From: Anaerolineaceae bacterium UBA6105 | GTDB lineage: Bacteria > Chloroflexota > Anaerolineae > Anaerolineales > Anaerolineaceae | Assembly: GCA_002423495.1 (NCBI GenBank) | Contig: DIWN01000053.1 | Coordinates: forward strand, 1-26,138 | Direction: 5' to 3' | DNA length: 26,138 bases | Part shown: positions 13,685 to 20,591 of the stretch, in pieces | Layout of the letters: the number at the start of each line of letters is the position of its first letter | Position numbering within the stretch: the stretch's first letter is position 1 | Translations under genes and position numbers: made by a program | The notes under the pieces: generated by a model | Databases searched by the model: none | Told to the model about the DNA's origin: nothing | Seen by the model: the letters and a program-made list of their open reading frames with translations, nothing else

Positions 13685-15430
13685 TTACTTCTTAACCGCT
13701 GCAGTTTGCCTCTGTTCGCGTTTTGCCACTTCAGCTTTGAGATAGGCTTCCACGTCGGCCTGGGTTTGCATGTTCATCACATTTTCAGCGATCTCCTCAG
13801 TCTCCGCGAGAGTGAAGAGGGAGAGCACGCGTTTGACATGCGCAATGTTGGAAGCGTTCATGCTGAATTTCCGCAGCCCAAGCCCAAACAGGACGATAGC
13901 TGCCAGCGGTTCGCCCGCCAGTTCACCGCACACCGAAATCGGTTTGCCGGCGTCGTTGTATTCCTTGAAAATTTTGCCAAGGATGCGGAACATAGCCGGG
14001 GAAGAGCTCTGGTAGTAGTCAATGATGTTTGAATTCATACGATCAACCGCGTGCAGATATTGGGTCAGATCATTCGTGCCAACGCTGGCAAAATCAGTCT
14101 CTTCGGCAGCCAGGTCTGCAATCATGGCAATCGAGGGGATTTCGATCATAATACCAATGTTGATCTTCTCATCAAATGGAATCTTTTCTGCCCGCAGCTC
14201 AGCTTTGGCTTCCGCAACTGCCGCGTTTGCCGCCCTGATGTCATCAATTGTGCCTACCATCGGGAACATGATCTGCATCGGACCAAAGGCTGATGCCCGC
14301 AACGCGGCACGCAGTTGTGTTTTGAACAGTTCAGGCATATCCAGGCAAAGCCGTAAAGCGCGGTTGCCCAGGAAAGGATTGTCTTCTTTCGGAAGCACCA
14401 GATAGCGCAAGGTTTTATCGCCGCCGATGTCCAGTGTTCGCAAGGTTACAGGGTTGCCCATGGCATTGGCAAGCACTTTTTTGTATGCCGCGAATTGTTC
14501 ATCTTCTGTGGGCATGTGCTCGCTTTCCATGTAAAGAAATTCCGTGCGGAAAAGGCCGATGAAATCGATGTACTTAAAACCCTCCTCCGGTTCGGTTGAA
14601 CCAATGTTCAAACCGACGCTAAAGCGTTCCCCACTGGCAACCAGTGGAATGCGATTTAGGTATTCAGCCGTCTGTTTCTCAACAACCAGGAATTCCTCGA
14701 GCTTGGCTTCATACTCTGTAATGGTTGCACGTTCAGGTTCCAGCATTACCTGCCCCTTGAGCGCATCCAAGATGACCATCTCCCCGTTTTTCATAATTTC
14801 AGTGGCATCCGGCACACCAAGCACCGCTGGGATCTTGTAACTGCGGGCGATAATTGCTGTGTGGGATGTGGCTCCGCCAACTTCGGTCACAATACCCATG
14901 ACGTGAGAGCGGTCGAGCGTGGCTGTGTCGCTCGGAAGCAAGTCGTGCGCCACAACAATCACTTTCTCGCGCAAACTGGCAAGGTTATGTTCTTTTTCGC
15001 CCTTCAGAATGCGCAAAACCCGGTTGCGTACGTCGCGCAAGTCTGCGGCACGGGCTGCAATCAGCGGATCCTTGGCTTTTTCAAGCAGAATGGCAAACTC
15101 GGTGAAGACCATATCCACGGCGTAGTCTGGCATTGCCCGGCTTGAGAAGATCATATCCTTCACTTCTTCAGCCACTTCTTCATCGTTCAGAATTTCAATA
15201 TGCGCGGTGAATATTTTGGCTTTTTCAGGAGACTCCACAGATAGAGATGCCACAATCGCATCCAGTTCCTTTTCAGCCGCGGCAAGTGCGTCAGTGAATT
15301 GCTTGAACCTTACTGCTTCTAGTCCGGCCTCAAAATAAGACTCATGGACATCCGCTTTGAAAGCCCTGTAGACATAAACTTTCGCCAGGGCAATGCCCCT
15401 TGAAACTGGATTACCTTTTAGTATCCTCAT
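13685..15430 (-). CDS. ptsI: PTS enzyme I (phosphoenolpyruvate-protein phosphotransferase)
   Basis: Enzyme I takes the phosphate of phosphoenolpyruvate and passes it to HPr in the cytoplasm. The length of 581 residues is normal. The phosphorylated histidine is His190 in GGATSHTAIIARS. The PEP-binding barrel shows RTEFLYM (295-301), LDIGGDK, the GTNDLTQYL signature (451-459) and the catalytic Cys501 in CGELAGE. GGAG lies 6-9 nt before the ATG. The HPr gene lies 33 bp upstream in the same operon. No complete enzyme II gene is in the window, although a permease remnant lies at 626-760, so partners must be encoded elsewhere or the system now has other duties. Confidence 0.97.
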   Translation of the reverse strand: MRILKGNPVSRGIALAKVYVYRAFKADVHESYFEAGLEAVRFKQFTDALAAAEKELDAIVASLSVESPEKAKIFTAHIEILNDEEVAEEVKDMIFSSRAMPDYAVDMVFTEFAILLEKAKDPLIAARAADLRDVRNRVLRILKGEKEHNLASLREKVIVVAHDLLPSDTATLDRSHVMGIVTEVGGATSHTAIIARSYKIPAVLGVPDATEIMKNGEMVILDALKGQVMLEPERATITEYEAKLEEFLVVEKQTAEYLNRIPLVASGERFSVGLNIGSTEPEEGFKYIDFIGLFRTEFLYMESEHMPTEDEQFAAYKKVLANAMGNPVTLRTLDIGGDKTLRYLVLPKEDNPFLGNRALRLCLDMPELFKTQLRAALRASAFGPMQIMFPMVGTIDDIRAANAAVAEAKAELRAEKIPFDEKINIGIMIEIPSIAMIADLAAEETDFASVGTNDLTQYLHAVDRMNSNIIDYYQSSSPAMFRILGKIFKEYNDAGKPISVCGELAGEPLAAIVLFGLGLRKFSMNASNIAHVKRVLSLFTLAETEEIAENVMNMQTQADVEAYLKAEVAKREQRQTAAVKK

Positions 15431-15463
15431 CTCTGCTCCTTTCGATTGACTGATAAAAAGCTT

Positions 15464-15742
15464 TTAGTCTTCGCCAAATTTTGAGTCGACCAATTCCACC
15501 AGCTTTTCAACCGCATCCTGCTCATCCGGTCCATCGGCGCTGATCTCAATGGGTGTATTCACCGAAAGACCCTGCGCAAGGATCTTAATGATGGATTTGG
15601 CATTGGCTTCGGGGGCATCTTCGACGTCGAGCCTTCTCACAGTCACCTTCGATTCAAAAGTTTTGGCGCAGGAAACGAATTCCGAAGCTGGGCGGGCGTG
15701 CAGACCTGTCAGGTTTTTTAATACGGTTTGTTTGGAATACAT
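15464..15742 (-). CDS. ptsH: PTS phosphocarrier protein HPr
   Basis: HPr relays phosphate from enzyme I to sugar-specific enzymes II. The active site is His15 in GLHARPAS. AKSIIKIL carries Ser50, which aligns with the regulatory Ser46 of Gram-positive HPr, so control by an HPr kinase is possible. The protein has 92 residues, four or five longer than usual because of a short insert (DAPEA) before that region and a tail. AAGGAG lies 8 nt before the ATG and follows directly on the stop of the ulaE remnant, which shows that HPr was once the gene behind ulaE. Confidence 0.96.
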   Translation of the reverse strand: MYSKQTVLKNLTGLHARPASEFVSCAKTFESKVTVRRLDVEDAPEANAKSIIKILAQGLSVNTPIEISADGPDEQDAVEKLVELVDSKFGED

Positions 15743-15757
15743 AGTTAATCTCCTTTT

Positions 15758-15949
15758 TTATTGGTTAATGCCGGCAACTGCCGTTTCAATTTGATTTCGT
15801 AAAAATTTCGAGGAAGTAACGAGGCTGGTTTCAATCTCACTCTTCCCATCATACCAGAATTCACCGGTAAACATGCGCACACCCATGCTCCAAAGCACCT
15901 GGATACATTCCAGGTATTGGGTATGCCCGGTGCCAAAAACCATGTTTCG
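15758..15949 (-). pseudogene. Remnant of the C-terminus of a UlaE-type L-xylulose/L-ribulose-5-phosphate 3-epimerase
   Basis: The minus strand reads RNMVFGTGHTQYLECIQVLWSM, then VRMFTGEFWYDGK and a helical tail to TAA 15758. This matches what I know of the last 60 residues of UlaE/SgbU 3-epimerases (xxVPFGxG, a helix, GxxxxEMWxxK, terminal helix). UlaE converts L-xylulose-5-phosphate to L-ribulose-5-phosphate in ascorbate catabolism. The first three-quarters of the gene are missing: a TGA stands six codons before the conserved part, and the upstream DNA belongs to ulaG in another frame. The ATG at 15943 has no ribosome binding site. Confidence 0.65.
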
Positions 15950-15950
15950 C

Positions 15951-16015
15951 AGGAAAAGTACTCATAACCCAGGATTCGCGTGTGACTTCGTCAATTTTGC
16001 TTTTAGATTTCTCCT
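15951..16015 (-). pseudogene. Remnant of the N-terminus of ulaG (L-ascorbate-6-phosphate lactonase)
   Basis: The minus strand reads SKIDEVTRESWVMSTFP. The start of E. coli UlaG, as I remember it, is MSKVKSITRESWILSTFP, so TRESW and STFP match and the spacing is identical. AGGAG at 16015-16011 stands 6 nt before the position of the start codon, but that codon reads AAA (16004-16002), so translation is lost. After STFP the sequence passes within a few bases into the ulaE tail. UlaG opens the lactone of ascorbate-6-phosphate. The 105 bp between this remnant and the SorC-type gene hold nothing I recognise. Confidence 0.68.
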
Positions 16016-16120
16016 TTTCGTTTTATCAATATTTCCCCTCGTGGGGAGCTTATTTGTTTCTTGGGAAGCACTTTGCGGGCTTCCATTGACCAAAGGGCGC
16101 TTCTCAGCCCTCGTAATGCA

Positions 16121-17119
16121 TTACTTTGTTTCTTCTTCCTGTTTTTCAAGTCGGATGATCTCACGCACACAAGCCAGGTCTGTGACCAAAACGTTGATGA
16201 TTCCGGTCCGCAGAGCGCCCAGCATTGCGGCTCCTTTGGCTGCCCCACCAGAGACAGACACTACTTTTTTCGCCTGGCGAAGCTCCTCAAGCGTCAAACT
16301 GACCACACGCTGGTTGAATTCGGGGAAACATGACCTGCCCTGGATATCAAATGCCTGGGAACACATAAAGCCTACGGCTCCGCGTTCTCTTAAAGGCTCA
16401 AATTCCCGGTCCGTGTCGATCCCCGACCAGAGATAACTGAGGGTGTCCTTGTTCACTCCGCCAACGCCAGTCATGATTAAATCAGCTTTGCGGGCTTTAT
16501 CAAGGGCAAAAGCAATTGCGGGCTGCTGCTTGATGAGCTGGCAGGCCTCGGGGGTATCGAGCAAAAGTGGCGCATTCAACGCTACGCCAGTGGCACCGTA
16601 CTTCTCCACCATCGTTCCCAGAAGCCTTGGAATATTGATGACTGGATTTTGCACCAAAATTCCACCAATCACCTGGACTACCTCCAGGTTCAGATATGGG
16701 GCTGGTTTCAGTGCCGCAATAGTTTGTTCGATTGACTTACCCCATGAAATTCCTATCGTTTGGCGTGGCTTAAGCTGCTTGTGAATATAGGATGCAGCCA
16801 TCTCACCCATCAGGGTTCGCATTTGGGCGTCATCGTGACTATTTGAGTTGAGGATAAATACTTCATCAAGGTGAAATTTTCGTTTGAACATTTGTTCAAA
16901 CTCAAAACATCTTTCGCCAAAGTGTCGGATATTAAAGGAGATTACGCCCTGTTCGCGAGCCATCGTCAACAATCTTGAGACTCTGGAGCGTGAGATAAAG
17001 AATTTTTCAGCAATTTCTGCTTGTGTCATTTCGTGTTCGTAGTAGAGCGAGCAAACTTCCGCCAGCATTTCCAGGCGTTGTGCTTTCCTATGTTCGAGAA
17101 CCTCTTCTGACGAAAGCAA
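16121..17119 (-). CDS. SorC/DeoR-type sugar-binding transcriptional regulator
   Basis: The protein has 332 residues, normal for the SorC family. The N-terminal helix-turn-helix is YYEHEMTQAEIAEKFFISRSRVSRLL (about 27-52). The C-terminal effector domain resembles sugar-phosphate isomerases: VIGGILVQNP, LLLDTPEACQLI, ADLIMTGVGGV and SGGAAKGAAMLGALRTGIINVLVTD. Such regulators sense a phosphorylated sugar and control the adjacent catabolic operon. The start is a TTG at 17119 with AAGGAGG 5 nt upstream. A promoter and TGCACA operator lie at 17163-17221. Next to the ula remnants, it was probably the regulator of ascorbate use; it now precedes only HPr, EI and a broken gene. Confidence 0.9.
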   Translation of the reverse strand: MLSSEEVLEHRKAQRLEMLAEVCSLYYEHEMTQAEIAEKFFISRSRVSRLLTMAREQGVISFNIRHFGERCFEFEQMFKRKFHLDEVFILNSNSHDDAQMRTLMGEMAASYIHKQLKPRQTIGISWGKSIEQTIAALKPAPYLNLEVVQVIGGILVQNPVINIPRLLGTMVEKYGATGVALNAPLLLDTPEACQLIKQQPAIAFALDKARKADLIMTGVGGVNKDTLSYLWSGIDTDREFEPLRERGAVGFMCSQAFDIQGRSCFPEFNQRVVSLTLEELRQAKKVVSVSGGAAKGAAMLGALRTGIINVLVTDLACVREIIRLEKQEEETK

Positions 17120-17162
17120 AGTTCCTCCTTACCGAAAAACATCAAGAGAACATCACCTCTAT

Positions 17163-17221
17163 AATATAGTAATTTTGTGCAGTTTTGACAATATTTCAGG
17201 GGTATTTTGCACATTTGTGCA
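17163..17221 (-). promoter_or_regulatory. Promoter and operator of the SorC-type gene
   Basis: On the minus strand TTGTCA (17191-17186), a 17-bp spacer and TATATT (17168-17163) form a good sigma-70 promoter. A perfect inverted repeat TGCACA-TT-TGTGCA lies at 17208-17221, just upstream of the -35. A third copy of the half-site (17176-17181) lies inside the spacer. I infer binding by the SorC-type protein itself, with repression by looping or cooperative binding. Confidence 0.65.
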
Positions 17222-17350
17222 GCTTTATTGCGTGGATTCAAATTCCAGCGAAGCTATAACGGTCTTTTTTTGGAATGCGGAAATGCAACAGCTGAACGTT
17301 TTTGCAATCAGAGGAGGCCGGATTGGCTGAAAGATCCCCCTCTGAGCGTC

Positions 17351-17722
17351 TCACTGCTGTTTTTCTATTTCTTTTTTCCTTGCACGGATTTGCTTGATGC
17401 GCGGGCTATCAGGCTTGACCAACAGCCACAGATGCCTGATTGCAGCGCCGGGCGCGTACGTTAGCATGCGGGGTCCGGCATAGCGCATCACTTCACGTAC
17501 CTGCTGGCGGTAATGGGGTTTGTAGCAGTGCACAGGGCATTTTGCACAGACTGGCTTGTCAGGCATAAACTGGCAGCGTTCCAGCCGCTGGTAGGCATAA
17601 GCTTCCAGTTGGCTGCATTGCTCACACAAGCCATCCTTCTGCCCGTGTTTGTCCCGGCAGTACAAACCAAGCATAAGAGAGATTGTTTCTTTCTCGGCCT
17701 TTAGAACGCTTTCTTTTTCCAT
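17351..17722 (-). CDS. YgbA-like cysteine-rich protein (nitrous oxide-stimulated promoter family)
   Basis: The protein has 123 residues with seven cysteines: Cys22, 33, 36, 50, 59, 62 and 66, in YCRDKHG, LCEQCSQL and CAKCPVHCYKPHYR. VMRYAGPRMLTYAPGAAIRHL follows. This is the pattern of the YgbA_NO family, whose E. coli member is controlled by the nitric-oxide sensor NsrR and linked to recovery from nitrosative stress; the biochemical role is not known to me. The cysteines suggest metal or Fe-S binding. No Shine-Dalgarno is seen before the ATG, and TAAAAT 8 nt upstream may be a -10 box, so the leader would be very short. The 128 bp between 17222 and 17350 hold nothing recognisable. Confidence 0.85.
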   Translation of the reverse strand: MEKESVLKAEKETISLMLGLYCRDKHGQKDGLCEQCSQLEAYAYQRLERCQFMPDKPVCAKCPVHCYKPHYRQQVREVMRYAGPRMLTYAPGAAIRHLWLLVKPDSPRIKQIRARKKEIEKQQ

Positions 17723-17750
17723 GAGAGAACTATTTTAGCCCATCTTTAAA

Positions 17751-17779
17751 AATTTACCCCGATTGAATCGGGGTAAATT
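17751..17779 (-). terminator. Terminator after the OsmC gene
   Basis: AATTTACCCCGAT at 17751-17763 pairs over 13 bp with 17767-17779 around a 3-nt loop, with a T-rich run on the minus side. It separates the OsmC gene from the YgbA-like gene. Confidence 0.85.
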
Positions 17780-17804
17780 TTCCCTCTGTCAACCCGAAAT
17801 GGGA

Positions 17805-18227
17805 CTATGAAACTAATTCCGCTTCAAGCGAAATCTCCACGCCACCAAGCGCGCGTGAAACCGGACAGCCCAGTTTGGTTTCTTGCGCAATTTCCTGGAA
17901 CTTCTCTTGTGAAATCCCTGGAACACTTGCCTTGCTCACCAGGTGGCTGCGTGTGATAGTTGCCTTGCCATCAACGTTTCGCAGCGCCACATGCGCGGTG
18001 GTTTCGATCTTCTCGGGTGGGAAGCCTGCTTCTGTCAATCCTCCGCTGAGCGCCATGGAATAACATCCGGCGTGTGCCGCGCCTAACAACTCTTCGGGGT
18101 TTGTACCTTTTCCTTCTTCAAAACGAGAGGCAAAGGTGAAGGGTCCGTTATACCCTGCAAAATGCACTTCGCCCGTGCCAGTCTTGAGGGTGCCTTCCCA
18201 AATTGCGCTTGCTTTTCTATCTGCCAT
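17805..18227 (-). CDS. osmC: OsmC-type organic hydroperoxide reductase
   Basis: OsmC proteins reduce organic peroxides in the cytoplasm with a pair of reactive cysteines. Both are present: Cys55 in AAHAGCYSMAL and Cys121 in KLGCPVSRAL. The 140-residue length is that of OsmC (SACOL1771-like) rather than of the longer fusion types. The protein starts MADRKASAIWEG, typical of the subgroup. AAGGAG lies 8 nt before the ATG, and a promoter lies at 18261-18289. It forms its own transcription unit with a terminator at 17751-17779. Along with the YgbA-like gene next door, it suggests a small stress-defence group. Confidence 0.94.
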   Translation of the reverse strand: MADRKASAIWEGTLKTGTGEVHFAGYNGPFTFASRFEEGKGTNPEELLGAAHAGCYSMALSGGLTEAGFPPEKIETTAHVALRNVDGKATITRSHLVSKASVPGISQEKFQEIAQETKLGCPVSRALGGVEISLEAELVS

Positions 18228-18260
18228 AATTAACTCCTTTTCTCAAACTTCATTTGTTTT

Positions 18261-18289
18261 ATGATAGCGAAAGCCCAATTGCTGTGCAA
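18261..18289 (-). promoter_or_regulatory. Promoter of the OsmC gene
   Basis: Minus strand: TTGCAC (18289-18284), 17-bp spacer, TATCAT (18266-18261), 34 bp before the ATG. Confidence 0.6.
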
Positions 18290-18309
18290 TAAGCTGTAGA
18301 GGCACAAAA

Positions 18310-18339
18310 AAATCCCCCTCCTTTTACAGAGGGGGATTT
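18310..18339 (-). terminator. Terminator of the glutamate dehydrogenase gene
   Basis: AAATCCCCCTC at 18310-18320 pairs perfectly over 11 bp with 18329-18339 around an 8-nt loop. On the minus strand a run of T follows. Confidence 0.92.
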
Positions 18340-18356
18340 ATGGAAAAACGGGTTTC

Positions 18357-19643
18357 TTAGATCCAACCGCGTAGTTTCATGGCCTTGACAACTTTGTCAA
18401 TGCTGACCATGTAGGCTGCGTCGCGCATGCTGACCTTCTTGCTGAGGGACATATCCAGGACGGATTTAAAAGCATCCGTCATCTTGTGGTTCAGACGATC
18501 CAAAACCTCTTCGCGCGCCCAATAGAAATTCTGGTCGTTCTGCACACCTTCGAAGTATGAAACTGTCACACCACCAGCGTTGCAGAGGAAGTCAGGAATG
18601 ACGAAGACGCCGTTCTCTTCCAGCACTGTGTCCGCTTCAGGAGTGGTGGGACCATTGGCAGCTTCCGCCAGGATCTTGACTTGCTTGCTGATCTTATGGA
18701 CGCTCTCAGCGTTGATTTGTCCCTCAAGGGCTGCGGGAATAAGCACATCCGCGTCCTTGGAAATCCAGGAGTCGCCATCCTCGATGATGTAGCCGGCTTC
18801 CTGTGCCTTAACTTTGTCGATGGTGCCGTATTGGTCGGTGATGCTCTTGAGGAACATCGGATCCACGCCTTCTTCCTTGCAGAAGGTATAGGACTTTTTA
18901 TCCGCGCGATCCCAGCAGGAAACACAAACAACTTTACCGCCCAGGAACTGGCGAAAACCGATCGCGGCGTACTGCGCAACGTTGCCGAAGCCTTGAATTG
19001 CTATGGAGGAAGCAGCAGGGTCCATCCCCAGATATTTCATGGCTTCGCGCACGGTATAAATCACGCCAAAGCCAGTGGCTTCGGTGCGGCCTTCAGAACC
19101 GCCGCCTCCCAGAGGTTTACCGGTGATGGTGCCGGGGGTGTAATTGCCAACAATGGTGGAATACTCGTCCATCATCCAGCCCATCATCTGGGGCGTAGTG
19201 CCAACATCCGGTGCGGGGACGTCCTGGCGGGGACCAATGTTCTTCCACATAACGCGCACAAAGCCGCGCACCAAACGCTCCTTTTCACCATCAGAAAGCG
19301 TGGAAGGATCCACCACTACGCCACCTTTACCGCCACCCAGGGGGATGTCGGCCACGGCGCATTTCCAGGTCATCCACATTGCCAGGGCGCGCACCGTATC
19401 GGCGGTTTCGTTTGCCGCAAAGCGCAGACCTCCCTTATTCGGGCCGCGGGCATCGTTGTGCTGAACGCGATACGCCTGGAAGACCCTAATTTTGCCGTCG
19501 TCCATGCGCACGGGGATACGGAAATGATATTCCCGCGCCGGATAGCGCAGAAAATCCCTGATTTCCTGGCTGAGCTCAAGCTGATCGGCGACTTTATCAA
19601 ATTGAGCCTGAGCCATTTCGAAAGCGTTTGTACTTCCTGACAT
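18357..19643 (-). CDS. gdhA: Glutamate dehydrogenase (Glu/Leu/Phe/Val dehydrogenase family)
   Basis: The enzyme interconverts glutamate and 2-oxoglutarate plus ammonia with NAD(P). The length of 428 residues fits the hexameric class common in anaerobes and archaea. Seen: the glutamate-binding block GPNKGGLRF (67-75), catalytic Lys106 in PLGGGKGG, DVPAPDVGT (141-149), the nucleotide-binding GFGNVA (218-223) and NAGGVTVSYFE near the end. GGAG lies before the ATG. It stands alone between two terminators. In an amino-acid-fermenting cell it would run towards deamination; the cofactor cannot be told with confidence. Confidence 0.96.
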   Translation of the reverse strand: MSGSTNAFEMAQAQFDKVADQLELSQEIRDFLRYPAREYHFRIPVRMDDGKIRVFQAYRVQHNDARGPNKGGLRFAANETADTVRALAMWMTWKCAVADIPLGGGKGGVVVDPSTLSDGEKERLVRGFVRVMWKNIGPRQDVPAPDVGTTPQMMGWMMDEYSTIVGNYTPGTITGKPLGGGGSEGRTEATGFGVIYTVREAMKYLGMDPAASSIAIQGFGNVAQYAAIGFRQFLGGKVVCVSCWDRADKKSYTFCKEEGVDPMFLKSITDQYGTIDKVKAQEAGYIIEDGDSWISKDADVLIPAALEGQINAESVHKISKQVKILAEAANGPTTPEADTVLEENGVFVIPDFLCNAGGVTVSYFEGVQNDQNFYWAREEVLDRLNHKMTDAFKSVLDMSLSKKVSMRDAAYMVSIDKVVKAMKLRGWI

Positions 19644-19781
19644 AAAAATTCTCCTTTTTTATCCTGTTTGGAATTTGAAACAAAAATGACGCACAAAGCC
19701 ATTGCTCTGCCCGTCATAAGTTAGATGAGGTTGTTTATCACGCCAGTGTGACATCAAATTCCTCTGTATTTTGGTAGCTTA

Positions 19782-19810
19782 ACCTTATCCCAAATGTCAC
19801 TTTTGGTCAA
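19782..19810 (-). promoter_or_regulatory. Candidate promoter of gdhA
   Basis: Minus strand: TTGACC (19810-19805), 17-bp spacer, TAAGGT (19787-19782). The -10 is imperfect. GTGACAT lies in the spacer and again, inverted, at 19748-19754, which may mark operator half-sites. Confidence 0.35.
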
Positions 19811-19880
19811 GCAACTGGTGCAAAAAGAAGAATCACACCCACTCACCTGATACCAGTTCAATCGTTTAGTTTGAGAAGGC

Positions 19881-19910
19881 AAAAAAACAGCCCGGGATAA
19901 TCCCGGGCTG
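19881..19910 (-). terminator. Terminator of the GNAT gene
   Basis: CAGCCCGGGA at 19888-19897 pairs with TCCCGGGCTG at 19901-19910. On the minus strand seven T follow (19887-19881). Confidence 0.92.
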
Positions 19911-19930
19911 CTTGGTGCGGACCAATAATA

Positions 19931-20509
19931 CTATTTCAATTCCAGAACGTAGGTGTGCACGCCATTGGTCTCTGAGACCTCCTTGAAACCGAGGTCTTCA
20001 TACATTTTCGGCACGCCGTGGTACTGGCGCTCAGGATGCGTGCTCCAGAGGAAAGGTCTGCCGATGATGCGATCAAATCCCTGCCGCCGGCTTTCCTCAA
20101 CCGCTTCTGCCAGCATTTTGCCGGCCAATCCCTTGCCGCGATATTCCGGATGAATCACAAAGCAAACCACCATCGCGCTGCGCCCGGGGAATTGATGAAG
20201 TTCTTCATCGTCTTTCAGCAGGGCGAAATTTTTGACGTCATTGACGTTGACCCAACCCACCATCTGCCCGCCATCCAAAGCGACCAGTCCGTGCATCAAG
20301 CCGCTCTTAATATTTTCTTCTGCCTGAGCTTTGTTTTGCTCGGCAGTACGTTCGCGCCATTCCGCGCTGCTGCAATCTACGTGGTAATACTGGCAATAGC
20401 AAAAATGCCAGTGTTCAGCATGACTGTAATCCATCTCACCTAAATAAGAGATGAACATATTCGCCATTTCGGGGCTAAGGGGTTTTATTTGCAAGGCATC
20501 CATCAACAT
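19931..20509 (-). CDS. GNAT-family N-acetyltransferase
   Basis: The protein transfers an acetyl group from acetyl-CoA to an unknown amine. It has 192 residues. The acetyl-CoA motif is VCFVIHPEYRGKGLAGKML at about 115-133, followed by a helix and the C-terminal MYEDLGFKEV block. The N-terminal part has an unusual cysteine- and aromatic-rich stretch, HFCYCQYYHVDCSSAEW (35-51), seen in a subgroup of GNAT proteins. Two ATG codons two residues apart (20509 and 20503) are possible; GGAG lies 10 nt before the first. It has its own terminator and shows no functional link to its neighbours. Confidence 0.88.
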   Translation of the reverse strand: MLMDALQIKPLSPEMANMFISYLGEMDYSHAEHWHFCYCQYYHVDCSSAEWRERTAEQNKAQAEENIKSGLMHGLVALDGGQMVGWVNVNDVKNFALLKDDEELHQFPGRSAMVVCFVIHPEYRGKGLAGKMLAEAVEESRRQGFDRIIGRPFLWSTHPERQYHGVPKMYEDLGFKEVSETNGVHTYVLELK

Positions 20510-20591
20510 ATTACTTTCTCTCCGTGTAACTATTCAATAAATGAATCTTACCAGTTCAAAGATCCTCTTCCCACAAAGAAGTTGTGCAAAC

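Noticed and set aside
17207..17464. A plus-strand 85-codon frame upstream of the SorC-type gene
   Set aside because: It begins in the operator palindrome and ends inside the YgbA-like gene on the other strand, with no ribosome binding site or motif.
18681..19640. A 319-codon plus-strand open frame opposite gdhA
   Set aside because: It is fully antisense to a secure glutamate dehydrogenase and has no recognisable motifs; it reflects codon bias of the real gene.
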